Source: Halolactibacillus halophilus (GTDB lineage Bacteria > Bacillota > Bacilli > Bacillales > Amphibacillaceae). From it: 64,000 nt of DNA. Positions 1 to 7,764 of this stretch are shown here, piece by piece (the stretch's first letter is position 1; the number at the start of each line of letters is the position of its first letter). The position numbers and the translations under genes are program-made. The notes below the pieces were generated by a model that was not told the origin of the DNA, ran no database searches, and was given only the letters and a program-made list of their open reading frames with translations. The DNA lies in NCBI RefSeq assembly GCF_900115605.1, contig NZ_FOXC01000008.1, positions 1 to 64,000 on the forward strand, read 5' to 3'.

Positions 1-245
1 GGCTATCGCCCAACCGACATTCATCTCCCCCTTACCGTTGGGCTACGCCCTTCACACGCTTGAAGAGGGAGACTTCTTTCGGAAGTACGTTAAAATTATA
101 TTGGATGAAGAATTTTCAGATGTAAGGTTGGGCAATCCGATTACAACACAAATGACTCTATTGGTTATAGCAATGTTTTAAATGCAATGGTATACTTTTT
201 AAGTACTATACTACCACTAAAAATCACTGTTTTAAGGAGGCAATT
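1..245. other. left-edge non-coding stretch with palindromes
   Basis: No gene is supported here. An inverted repeat pairs GCCCAAC (8-14) with GTTGGGC (37-43), and a short palindrome GGGCTACGCCC sits at 40-50. Such dense small hairpins next to GAGGGAGACTTC (65-76) recall the ends of IS200/IS605-type elements, but no transposase is in the window, so this is inference only. One frame is open from the window edge to a stop at 179-181; its translation matches nothing I recognise. The last 20 bases hold the ribosome binding site (TTAAGGAGGCAATT) of the gene at 246. Confidence 0.35.
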
Positions 246-872
246 ATGGAATACATTGATTTTGATAAATGGGATAGAAAAGAACACTATAAATTCTTTG
301 AGCATATCGACTATCCTCAATTTAATATTTGTTTGAACCTAGACGTTACAAATTTCAAAAAATTTGTGGCAACTAATAATCTATCTTTCTATTATAGTAT
401 GATTTATGCATCAACCTATGTTATGAATCAGATTGAAGATTTCCGCTATAAGATCAGAGAAGGAAAAATCATCCTTCACAGTTCTTTACAACCATCTTTT
501 ACTGATATGGAGGCTGGAGAGCGTCTATTTAAAATCGTTACATTACCCTTATCTGAGAATATGAAGGCGTTCTCAAATATTGCAAAGAAAACGTCCCGAT
601 CTCAAAAGCAATATTTCCCTGAAAACAAGGTCGACCAAGATCAATTGATATACTTCTCATCCATTCCTTGGATTACATTTACTAGCATATCAAATGAAAT
701 CGTTATGGATAAAGAGGATTCTATTCCTAGGATATCATTTGGAAAATATTTCGTACAGGATGATAAAATATTATTACCCTATTCAATACAAGTAAATCAC
801 ATGCTATTAGACGGGGTTCACGTTAGTGAATTTATAAATAAGTTACAAACATTACTTAATGAAGTTAATTGA
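246..872 (+). CDS. cat: chloramphenicol acetyltransferase-like O-acetyltransferase (CatA family)
   Basis: Probably a cytoplasmic trimeric enzyme that transfers acetyl from acetyl-CoA to the 3-hydroxyl of chloramphenicol. The 208 residues are slightly shorter than classical CatA (about 215-220). The signature around the catalytic base is present as NHMLLDG, with His185 and Asp189 (classical form HHxxxDG; the first His is replaced by Asn). The PWITFTS segment (141-147) matches the conserved PWxSFTS that holds the substrate-binding serine. A strong AGGAGG lies at 236-241. No attenuator leader peptide typical of inducible cat genes is visible. Family assignment is firm; actual drug resistance is inferred, since divergent CatA-like proteins can lack activity. 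Confidence 0.82.
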   Translation: MEYIDFDKWDRKEHYKFFEHIDYPQFNICLNLDVTNFKKFVATNNLSFYYSMIYASTYVMNQIEDFRYKIREGKIILHSSLQPSFTDMEAGERLFKIVTLPLSENMKAFSNIAKKTSRSQKQYFPENKVDQDQLIYFSSIPWITFTSISNEIVMDKEDSIPRISFGKYFVQDDKILLPYSIQVNHMLLDGVHVSEFINKLQTLLNEVN

Positions 873-1147
873 AACCTCCCTTTCTAATAAACTTTAATAC
901 ATGTTTTAGTATGAAATTTTTATTCATTAGTTGAAGTTTATGCACCTGGTGTCCTTAGGTTCTTCTTCACAAAAGATACACTCGTCATTCACTAACAGTT
1001 CTTACTGCCAAGTCTGGAGTGGATTTTCACTACCACGTTATTGCCTATACTTGGCGTACTAAAAAAGGTGGACAAACATTAATCTGTTTGTCCACCTTTT
1101 AATATCGATTAGCTACATAAATAACTTCATCACTTTCTACTCAAAAC
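873..1147. other. intergenic stretch with imperfect palindromic element
   Basis: No gene is seen. GCCAAGT (1008-1014) and ACTTGGC (1049-1055) form the arms of an imperfect palindrome. Between them GTGG and CCAC can pair again, giving a nested hairpin of about 50 bases, similar in style to dispersed intergenic repeats of Bacillales. Copy number elsewhere cannot be judged from this window. Confidence 0.4.
1063..1100 (-). terminator. intrinsic terminator after ykyA
   Basis: A long perfect stem of about 16 bp (1063-1078 with 1085-1100) has a 6-base loop. Read on the minus strand it ends in a run of T, 48 bases after the ykyA stop codon. The T-rich far side means it may also stop transcription coming from cat. 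Confidence 0.85.
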
Positions 1148-1801
1148 TTACTCTTCATAAGAAATATTCAGATCTGATTGTTCATAAAATTGACGCTTCG
1201 CTTCATTAAATGCATCTGTTTCTTCATTAAATAGTTGATTTTTATCAACAACGACTTGATATTGAGCATTAACTTCTTCTACTTGCTCAGAAAAAGTTGC
1301 TTCTTCTAAATCTTCTTGTTTTAACAATTCATATAACGCTTTATCAAGTGACAGCGAAGTTTGATAAGCATCATTGAGCTCAACAAAAGCATCATAGCGC
1401 TGGTTCATTTCTTCAATCATCGCTTCTGCCGCTGTCTTTAATTCGCTCTCTTCCAGTTCATCCACAAGTGGCACGACTTTATCAAATTCTTCTTTTGCGT
1501 TATCAATACTTGCTCGTTCATTATCTGTTAACGTTTCACGCTCTTCAATGGTCGTAATCGCTTCATCTGCTAATGTTTTGATTTCTTCATATTGATCAAT
1601 ACCTAAATCACTAATTTCTTGATAAATCGCTTGTTCTTGTTCTTCGAGTTCACTGATTGGTTGTTGTTGCTCAACAAAGCCTGTTTCAAATTCAACCGAT
1701 GCCTCTAAATGTTGATAAATCTCTTCTTGGGTAGACTCACCTGAACATGCTGTTAACATGACGGCACTAAGTAGTCCAATTAATAATAGTTTTAATCGCA
1801 C
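1148..1801 (-). CDS. ykyA: YkyA-family cell-wall-associated lipoprotein
   Basis: An exported lipoprotein of unknown role. A positively charged start (RLK) is followed by a hydrophobic stretch and the lipobox LTAC, so the mature protein begins at the Cys about 19 residues in. The rest is very acidic and helical, with heptad-like Glu/Leu patterns suggesting coiled coils. The frame can be extended to an ATG at 1816, but GGAGG (1811-1815 on the complement) lies inside that extension and 8 bases before the GTG at 1801, so GTG 1801 is the better start (217 aa). It is divergent from def, as expected for this family's neighbourhood in Bacillus. Confidence 0.8.
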   Translation of the reverse strand: MRLKLLLIGLLSAVMLTACSGESTQEEIYQHLEASVEFETGFVEQQQPISELEEQEQAIYQEISDLGIDQYEEIKTLADEAITTIEERETLTDNERASIDNAKEEFDKVVPLVDELEESELKTAAEAMIEEMNQRYDAFVELNDAYQTSLSLDKALYELLKQEDLEEATFSEQVEEVNAQYQVVVDKNQLFNEETDAFNEAKRQFYEQSDLNISYEE

Positions 1802-2032
1802 GTCTTTATCCTCCATTCATTCTGCCCTTTTTTCATATGCACGTTACATTATAACATAGGATGATCGTGTAAAAACAGAAAAAAATCTCTAGCGCACTAA
1901 ACCAAGGTAACTAAAGCTTCTGTGAGCACTATTTTGAAGCGAATGTTTACCTTTCTTGTTTAAAATGTGTTACACTATGTTAAAGTTGGTCGTTCGTGAT
2001 GGAATAATTTATATGCTAGAGGAGAATTTATT

Positions 2033-2590
2033 ATGTTAACAATGAAAGATATCGTTAGAGAAGGACACCCTGCTTTGCGCGAAGTTGCAAAAGAAGTGGA
2101 CCTTCCACTTAGTGCTGAAAACAAACAAATCTTATCGGATATGCTCGAGTTTGTTAAAAACTCACAAGATCCTGAAATAAGTGAGACATATGATTTGCGC
2201 CCCGGTGTCGGTGTAGCCGCCCCCCAATTAGGACTAAATAAACGTATGCTTGCTGTTCACTTTGAAAATTTAAAAGGTGAACTATATAGTGATGGCTATA
2301 TTAACCCTAAAATCGTGAGTCATTCAGTCGAACAGACATATATCTCTACTGGAGAAGGCTGCCTATCAGTTGACCGAGAGGTACCTGGAATCGTACCACG
2401 ATATAAACGTATAACAATCAAAGCTACCACCCTTTCTGGTGAGGAAGTGAAATTACGCCTTAAAGGTTATACTGCCGTTGTATTCCAACACGAAATCGAT
2501 CACTTAAACGGCATTATGTTTTATGATCACATCAACAAAGACAACCCATTAGCACCACCACAAAACGCCACACCTTGTGATGTGGAATAA
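2033..2590 (+). CDS. def: peptide deformylase
   Basis: Removes the formyl group from the N-terminal methionine of new proteins at the ribosome exit. All three family motifs are present: GVGVAAPQ (58-65), EGCLS (108-112) and QHEIDH (152-157). The metal ligands are therefore Cys110, His153 and His157, with Glu154 as catalytic acid. The insertion around residues 44-57 and the length of 185 aa fit the type II enzymes of Gram-positive bacteria. AGAGGAG lies just upstream of the ATG. It stands alone, between divergent ykyA and the rpoY-rnjA unit, similar to the defB/ykrB region of B. subtilis. Confidence 0.97.
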   Translation: MLTMKDIVREGHPALREVAKEVDLPLSAENKQILSDMLEFVKNSQDPEISETYDLRPGVGVAAPQLGLNKRMLAVHFENLKGELYSDGYINPKIVSHSVEQTYISTGEGCLSVDREVPGIVPRYKRITIKATTLSGEEVKLRLKGYTAVVFQHEIDHLNGIMFYDHINKDNPLAPPQNATPCDVE

Positions 2591-2677
2591 GAAATATTTT
2601 ATCGAGTATAAGGGATAAAATGATGGTTTACTTTTAGTTAGGCGAAAAGTTTTCCAGTTGGACTTAGCAGGTTACTG

Positions 2678-2706
2678 TTTTCAAAAAGCCCAATTCGTAC
2701 TATACT
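2678..2706 (+). promoter_or_regulatory. candidate sigma-A promoter for rpoY-rnjA
   Basis: TTTTCA (2678-2683) and TATACT (2701-2706) are separated by 17 bases. The -10 is good, the -35 weak. Transcription from here would put the 25-codon ORF at 2766 and then rpoY and rnjA on one message. Confidence 0.45.
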
Positions 2707-2765
2707 ATAAGTATAAGGGTTGGATCGGATTATTAGTTTTTGCTTTTTGAAAGGAGCTGTTTCAC

Positions 2766-2843
2766 ATGTTAAGACGGCTAAGAGAAAAGCTTCGCAAGAA
2801 ATGGAAAAGATTATTAAACCAAAATCGTGTCCCTAATGCTTAA
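2766..2843 (+). CDS. possible 25-residue cationic peptide in the rpoY leader
   Basis: A short frame ATG to TAA encodes 25 residues, including four Leu, one Trp and about eleven Arg/Lys, spaced so that a helix would be amphipathic. AAGGAG at 2751-2756 lies 9 bases before the ATG, as good a start signal as those of the flanking real genes. It ends 42 bases before rpoY and lies after the candidate promoter at 2678-2706. It could be a leader peptide, a small membrane-active protein, or chance. I do not recognise a family. The RBS is seen; translation is inferred. Confidence 0.5.
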   Translation: MLRRLREKLRKKWKRLLNQNRVPNA

Positions 2844-2885
2844 GAATAAACACACAAATATAACGAAAAATTAAGGAGAGATGAA

Positions 2886-3095
2886 ATGATATTTAAAGTA
2901 TTATATCAAGATTTAGCATCAGAAGTACCCGTTAGAGAAAACACACATTCTCTATACATCGAAGCATCAAATGAGCGTGACGTGCGCTTTAAACTAAAGG
3001 ACCGCGGCATCAACATCGAGTTTATCCAAACACTCGCAGGTGAGCACTTAGCTTACGAACAGCAGTCTGAAGATTTTTCACTGGAGACGGTGTAA
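2886..3095 (+). CDS. rpoY: RNA polymerase epsilon subunit
   Basis: The small auxiliary subunit of Firmicutes RNA polymerase (formerly YkzG, DUF1447). The 69 residues begin IFKVLYQD and contain VPVRENT and SLYIEA, which are hallmark stretches of the family. AAGGAG precedes the ATG. It ends 3 bases before rnjA starts, so the two are translationally linked, matching the ykzG-rnjA pair of B. subtilis. Confidence 0.95.
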   Translation: MIFKVLYQDLASEVPVRENTHSLYIEASNERDVRFKLKDRGINIEFIQTLAGEHLAYEQQSEDFSLETV

Positions 3096-3098
3096 CCA

Positions 3099-4766
3099 AT
3101 GAAATTCGTAAAAAATGATCAAACAGCTGTTTTTGCCATTGGCGGCTTAGGCGAAATTGGTAAAAACACATACGGTATTCAATTCCAAGATGAAATAATC
3201 CTTATTGATGCAGGGATTAAATTTCCAGAAGATGAATTGTTAGGGATTGACTATGTTATCCCTGACTATACGTATTTAATCCAAAATCAAGACAAAATTA
3301 AAGGTCTGTTTGTCACCCATGGTCACGAAGACCATATCGGAGGTATTCCTTACCTACTCAAAGAAATCAATATCCCTATTTACGCTGGTAAATTAGCAAT
3401 GGGATTAATCAAAAACAAACTAGATGAACACGGCTTGTTACGTTCAGCTAAATTAAACGTCTACCAAGAAGATGATATCATTAAGTTTAGAAAAACATCG
3501 GTGTCATTCTTTAGAACAACCCACAGTATTCCCGATTCTTACGGTGTCGTTGTTAAAACACCACCTGGTAATGTTGTACACACCGGTGACTTTAAATTTG
3601 ACTTCACACCCGTTGGCGAACCTGCTAATCTAGCTAAAATGGCTGAGATCGGAAAAGAAGGCGTATTATGCTTACTTTCTGACTCAACAAATGCCGAAGT
3701 ACCAGGATTCACAATGTCTGAACGTGTCGTCGGTCAGAGCATTAATGATATCTTTAGCCGTGTTGATGGTCGTGTTATTTTTGCGACCTTTGCTTCTAAC
3801 ATTTACCGGCTTCAACAGATGGTTGAAGGTGCCGTAAATCATAATCGTAAAGTCGCTGTATTCGGTCGCAGTATGGAGAATTCGATTGCAATTGGACGTG
3901 AACTTGGTTATATTAATGCACCAGAAGATACGTTTATCGATTCACACCAAATCAATCGCTTACCAGCAAATGAAGTAACGATTCTTTGTACTGGTTCACA
4001 AGGTGAGCCGATGGCTGCTTTATCACGAATTGCTAACGGCACACACCGTCAAATTTCGATTATTCCTAATGACACGGTTGTCTTTAGTTCATCACCAATT
4101 CCAGGTAATACACTAAGCGTCTCACGCATGATTAATAGTCTTTATCGTGCCGGTGCTGAAGTTATTCACGGACCATTAAATGATATCCATACATCTGGTC
4201 ACGGAGCACAAGAAGAACAAAAACTAATGTTACGTCTATTACGTCCAAAATTCTTCATGCCAATCCACGGTGAATACCGGATGCAGATGGAACACGTAAA
4301 ACACGCTGTAAGCTGTGACGTCCCACAAGAGAATTGTTTTGTCATGGATAACGGTGATGTTCTTGCTTTAGGTAAAGACCACGCCCAACTAGCAGGTAAA
4401 ATCCCTTCTGGTTCTGTCTATATTGATGGTAGTGGTATTGGTGACATTGGTAATATTGTCTTACGCGATCGCCGTATTCTATCTGAAGAAGGTCTTGTCA
4501 TTGTTGTTGTCAGCATCAATATGAGAGAATTTAAAATCGCTTCAGGTCCAGACATTATTTCACGCGGTTTCGTTTATATGCGCGAATCTGAAGATCTCAT
4601 TAACGAAGCACAAAAGCTAGTTGAGAAACATGTTTCAAAAGTGATGGAAAGAAAAACGACCCAATGGTCTGAAATTAAAAATGAAATCACAGATACGATT
4701 CAACCTTTCTTATTCGAAAAAACAAAACGTCGTCCAATGATTTTACCAATCATTATGGAAGTGTGA
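3099..4766 (+). CDS. rnjA: ribonuclease J1
   Basis: Cytoplasmic 5'-to-3' exo- and endoribonuclease central to mRNA decay and rRNA maturation in Bacilli. The metallo-beta-lactamase motif HGHEDH (74-79) supplies the zinc ligands, further metal ligands lie in [10 protein letters not shown] and MPIHGEYR, and the beta-CASP region lies between. The length of 555 aa is usual for RNase J1. It directly follows rpoY and ends in a strong terminator. Adjacency to rpoY and ktrC is what favours J1 over the J2 paralogue. Confidence 0.96.
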   Translation: MKFVKNDQTAVFAIGGLGEIGKNTYGIQFQDEIILIDAGIKFPEDELLGIDYVIPDYTYLIQNQDKIKGLFVTHGHEDHIGGIPYLLKEINIPIYAGKLAMGLIKNKLDEHGLLRSAKLNVYQEDDIIKFRKTSVSFFRTTHSIPDSYGVVVKTPPGNVVHTGDFKFDFTPVGEPANLAKMAEIGKEGVLCLLSDSTNAEVPGFTMSERVVGQSINDIFSRVDGRVIFATFASNIYRLQQMVEGAVNHNRKVAVFGRSMENSIAIGRELGYINAPEDTFIDSHQINRLPANEVTILCTGSQGEPMAALSRIANGTHRQISIIPNDTVVFSSSPIPGNTLSVSRMINSLYRAGAEVIHGPLNDIHTSGHGAQEEQKLMLRLLRPKFFMPIHGEYRMQMEHVKHAVSCDVPQENCFVMDNGDVLALGKDHAQLAGKIPSGSVYIDGSGIGDIGNIVLRDRRILSEEGLVIVVVSINMREFKIASGPDIISRGFVYMRESEDLINEAQKLVEKHVSKVMERKTTQWSEIKNEITDTIQPFLFEKTKRRPMILPIIMEV

Positions 4767-4772
4767 TTTACA

Positions 4773-4814
4773 AAAAAACACCAGAACTGCCCAAAGGCAT
4801 TCCTGGTGTTTTTT
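4773..4814 (+). terminator. terminator of rpoY-rnjA
   Basis: A 12-bp stem (4773-4784 with 4803-4814) that closes on a T run, 7 bases after the rnjA stop. Confidence 0.9.
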
Positions 4815-4827
4815 ATTTGAATAAAAC

Positions 4828-4860
4828 CCCTTCTTGATATCACAGACATCAAGAAAGGAT
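4828..4860 (-). terminator. terminator of ktrC
   Basis: On the minus strand CCTTTCTTGAT and ATATCAAGAAGG form a hairpin followed by GTTTTATT, beginning directly at the ktrC stop. Confidence 0.7.
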
Positions 4861-4862
4861 TT

Positions 4863-5534
4863 TTAATCTTCAATAACTAATTGTTTTTCAAATCGGGAAA
4901 TATCTTTGTCAGCACCAATAATGACAAGCGTGTCGCCTTCTTTAATCTTTTCAGAGGCCATTGGTGAGACATTAATATCATTAGAATTGGTCGATTTAAT
5001 CGCCACAACGTTACAACCATAATTAGCTCGAATATCTAAATCTACTAACGTTTTTCCAACAATTTTTTTACCTGCTTTAATTTCCACAATACTGTGATCA
5101 TCTGATAGTTCTAGGTGATCCAAGATATTACTTGAAATAATCGAATGCGCAATTTTCTTACCCATGTCTCGCTCTGGGTGAATAACTTGATCGGCGCCGA
5201 TCTTCGTCAGTACTTTTTCATGATAATCATTTTGAGCTTTGACGGTAATCTTTTTAATACCAAGTTCTTTTAACATTAGTGTCGTTAAAATGCTCGCCTG
5301 AATATCCTCACCAATCGCAACAATAACATGATCTATATTTCTAATACCTAATTCTTTTAATACTTTTTCATCAGTCGCATCCGCAATCACCGCATGTGAT
5401 GCAATATTTCGGTACTCATTAACTTTTGCTTCGGTTGAATCAATCGCTAGCACATCCATACCCTCTTTGCTGAGCTCACGACAAATACTGCCACCAAAAC
5501 GTCCTAAGCCAATAACAGCAAATTCTCGTTTCAT
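4863..5534 (-). CDS. ktrC: KtrA/KtrC-type potassium uptake gating subunit
   Basis: A cytoplasmic ring-forming regulator of a Ktr potassium channel. The N-terminal RCK/TrkA-N domain has the nucleotide-binding GLGRFGG (9-15) and a conserved acidic residue in LAIDS; the C-terminal RCK_C domain (about 135-223) is the usual c-di-AMP site in this family. The 223 aa are full length. No ktrB/ktrD membrane subunit is in the window, as in B. subtilis where ktrC (ykqB) is an orphan next to rnjA. Whether it pairs with KtrB or KtrD cannot be seen here. Confidence 0.88.
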   Translation of the reverse strand: MKREFAVIGLGRFGGSICRELSKEGMDVLAIDSTEAKVNEYRNIASHAVIADATDEKVLKELGIRNIDHVIVAIGEDIQASILTTLMLKELGIKKITVKAQNDYHEKVLTKIGADQVIHPERDMGKKIAHSIISSNILDHLELSDDHSIVEIKAGKKIVGKTLVDLDIRANYGCNVVAIKSTNSNDINVSPMASEKIKEGDTLVIIGADKDISRFEKQLVIED

Positions 5535-5649
5535 ATTAAACCAGCCTCCTCTACACTATCCAATACCTAGTCTAGCATACTCTAGAAAAATGACAATAAT
5601 AAAGTTTAAGTATTTTTCGGTTAAAGTTTAGACATGACAGATGCTATCA

Positions 5650-5678
5650 TTGTCAAACTATCATTAAGAAAGTATAAT
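5650..5678 (+). promoter_or_regulatory. sigma-A promoter of the BCCT transporter gene
   Basis: TTGTCA (5650-5655) and TATAAT (5673-5678) are separated by exactly 17 bases. The site lies inside the upstream part of the long open frame that begins at 5634, which argues that translation starts further down, at 5718. Confidence 0.75.
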
Positions 5679-5717
5679 ATAGAAGTTGCAAATTATTCGA
5701 AAGGTGTGATTGATTAT

Positions 5718-7667
5718 ATGTCGAATGAAACCGACAAGAAAAAGGCATCAAAAAAGCAATCTAAAGAGGAATTAAAACAAAAGCGCACAGAAGAAAGAAA
5801 GCGTTTAATAATGGAACAAGAAAAGCGTAATCGCAAATTGGAATCTGAACGCGAACTTGCAATTAAGTTACGTAAAGCTGAAGTCTCCGCAAGAAAAGAA
5901 GCAATTAAAAATCGTGAGCCGTTTAAAGGGTTGCAAATCAATCCTACCGTTTCGTTATTTGATGAAGCTGGCAAAGAAAAAGTCGGCGAAAGAAACTGGG
6001 TACGCTTTGGGTTTGATATTCACCCACAAGTTACCATTGCCTCATCTTTAATTTTACTCTTATTCATTACCTTAACACTCATTTTTCCAACAGAAGCACA
6101 AAATTTATTCAATAATATTTTAACCATCATAACGAAAAATACGGGCTGGTTCATGATTTTTTCTGCGAATGTTTTTATTATTGCTGCTCTATTCTTTGCC
6201 TTTAGTCGTTACGGAAAGATTATCATCGGTGGACAAGAAGCAAAACCTGAATTTACTCGCTTCGCTTGGTATGCGATGCTTTTAAGCGCAGGTATGGGAA
6301 TTGGTCTTTTATTCTGGTCTGTTGCCGAACCCATTCTGCACTTAGGTTCACCATCACCGATGTTTGATGCGATTGAACCTAATTCACCTGCCGCCGCCCA
6401 AGCAGCGATGGCATCAACTTTCTTTCACTGGGGAATTCACCCATGGTCGATTTACGCTATTGTTGGGCTTGGACTTGCCTTTTTTAGTTACAACAAAGGA
6501 TTACCCCTTACAATTCGTTCATTATTCTACCCTTTAATCGGCAATAAAATTTACGGCTTATGGGGGAATATCATTGATGTTTTATCTGTCCTTGCTACTT
6601 TAATGGGACTAGCGACATCCTTAGGTCTTGGTGTGTCACAAGTAAATGCTGGCTTAAATCATTTATTTGGTATAGGAATCAGTACAACAACACAAGTGAT
6701 TTTGATTGCTGTTATTACTGGTTTTGCCACAATTTCTGTTGTTATGGGATTAGATGGTGGTGTCAAACGCTTGAGTGAGATTAATATGATTCTTGCAGGC
6801 ATCTTTTTAATCTTCGTTCTCGTCGCAGGCCCAACGGTTTACGTATTAAGTGGTTTTACGCAGAATATAGGCTACTACATTGCAAATTTCATGGAAATGA
6901 GTCTTTGGGCTGAAACCTTTAGAGCAACCAATTGGCAAGGGAGTTGGACCGTCTTTTACTGGGCCTGGTGGATCTCTTGGTCACCCTTTGTTGGTATGTT
7001 TATTGCCCGCATCTCTAAGGGCCGTTCTGTTAAAGAGTTTATTGTTGGTGTCATCGTTATACCAACCGTCATTTCATTTTTATGGATGAGTGTCTTTGGT
7101 GGCACCGCCATTTTTCAACAACTAAGCGGTGTCAGTGATTTAACGAGTATCATAGAGGTCGATGAATCTTTAGCTCTCTTCTCAATGCTAGATAACTTAC
7201 CGATCTCGAGTGTATTATCTATTGTCGGCATTATTTTAGTGACGGTATTCTTCGTGACATCTTCCGATTCCGGCTCGCTCGTCGTTGATCACTTAACTTC
7301 AGGTGGTAAGATGGACTCCCCTGTGCCACAGCGGATTTTTTGGGCCGTAATGGAGGGCGTTGTTGCTGCTACATTGCTCATTGGTGGCGGTTTAACGGCT
7401 TTACAAACAGCGTCTATTATTACAGGACTCCCGTTTACTATCATTCTGTTAGTAATGATTTATTCACTTTATCTCGGCCTCCGACAAGAATTCTTGATTG
7501 AACGCGCCGTTGACCAGAAATTACAACAAGTAACAGACGACCACATCATATCAGAAGTGATTCAATCACGCGTGCATGATGAAGCGCTAGTCGATGCTGT
7601 TACTGAAATTTTAGTTGAAGACGCGCTATCAGATAAACAAGAAGACTCTTCATCAAAGAATACGTAG
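5718..7667 (+). CDS. BCCT-family compatible-solute transporter
   Basis: A membrane symporter for betaine, choline or carnitine type solutes. The core (about residues 95-610) has many membrane helices and the family signatures GMGIGLLFW, WGIHPW and FYWAWWISWSPFVGMF. The glycine-rich GMGIG stretch is the form found in sodium-coupled betaine carriers such as BetP. Unusually, about 80 residues of Lys/Glu-rich, coiled-coil-like sequence precede the first helix; the C-terminal tail is acidic. The frame opens at 5634, but a promoter at 5650-5678 and GAAAGGTG before ATG 5718 support the later start (649 aa). Osmotic activation through the charged tails is plausible from BetP, not shown. Confidence 0.9.
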   Translation: MSNETDKKKASKKQSKEELKQKRTEERKRLIMEQEKRNRKLESERELAIKLRKAEVSARKEAIKNREPFKGLQINPTVSLFDEAGKEKVGERNWVRFGFDIHPQVTIASSLILLLFITLTLIFPTEAQNLFNNILTIITKNTGWFMIFSANVFIIAALFFAFSRYGKIIIGGQEAKPEFTRFAWYAMLLSAGMGIGLLFWSVAEPILHLGSPSPMFDAIEPNSPAAAQAAMASTFFHWGIHPWSIYAIVGLGLAFFSYNKGLPLTIRSLFYPLIGNKIYGLWGNIIDVLSVLATLMGLATSLGLGVSQVNAGLNHLFGIGISTTTQVILIAVITGFATISVVMGLDGGVKRLSEINMILAGIFLIFVLVAGPTVYVLSGFTQNIGYYIANFMEMSLWAETFRATNWQGSWTVFYWAWWISWSPFVGMFIARISKGRSVKEFIVGVIVIPTVISFLWMSVFGGTAIFQQLSGVSDLTSIIEVDESLALFSMLDNLPISSVLSIVGIILVTVFFVTSSDSGSLVVDHLTSGGKMDSPVPQRIFWAVMEGVVAATLLIGGGLTALQTASIITGLPFTIILLVMIYSLYLGLRQEFLIERAVDQKLQQVTDDHIISEVIQSRVHDEALVDAVTEILVEDALSDKQEDSSSKNT

Positions 7668-7718
7668 TGAGTTATATAACTCGAGTCATCAATTAAATCA
7701 CTCTTATATGGTAAATAG

Positions 7719-7759
7719 AAAAGCACCTAAAACCTTTATTTAAGGTTTTAGGTGCTTTT
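7719..7759. terminator. bidirectional terminator
   Basis: A perfect 18-bp stem (7719-7736 with 7742-7759) with A and T runs on both sides, between the convergent BCCT and ABC exporter genes. Confidence 0.92.
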
Positions 7760-7764
7760 GTTTG

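Noticed and set aside
2-181. Open frame from the window edge
   Set aside because: No start or RBS can be seen, the product is not recognised and the region is rich in palindromes. It may be the tail of something outside the window, but cannot be supported.
5634-5717. Upstream extension of the BCCT gene
   Set aside because: It contains a good sigma-A promoter (5650-5678) and has no RBS; ATG 5718 is better.
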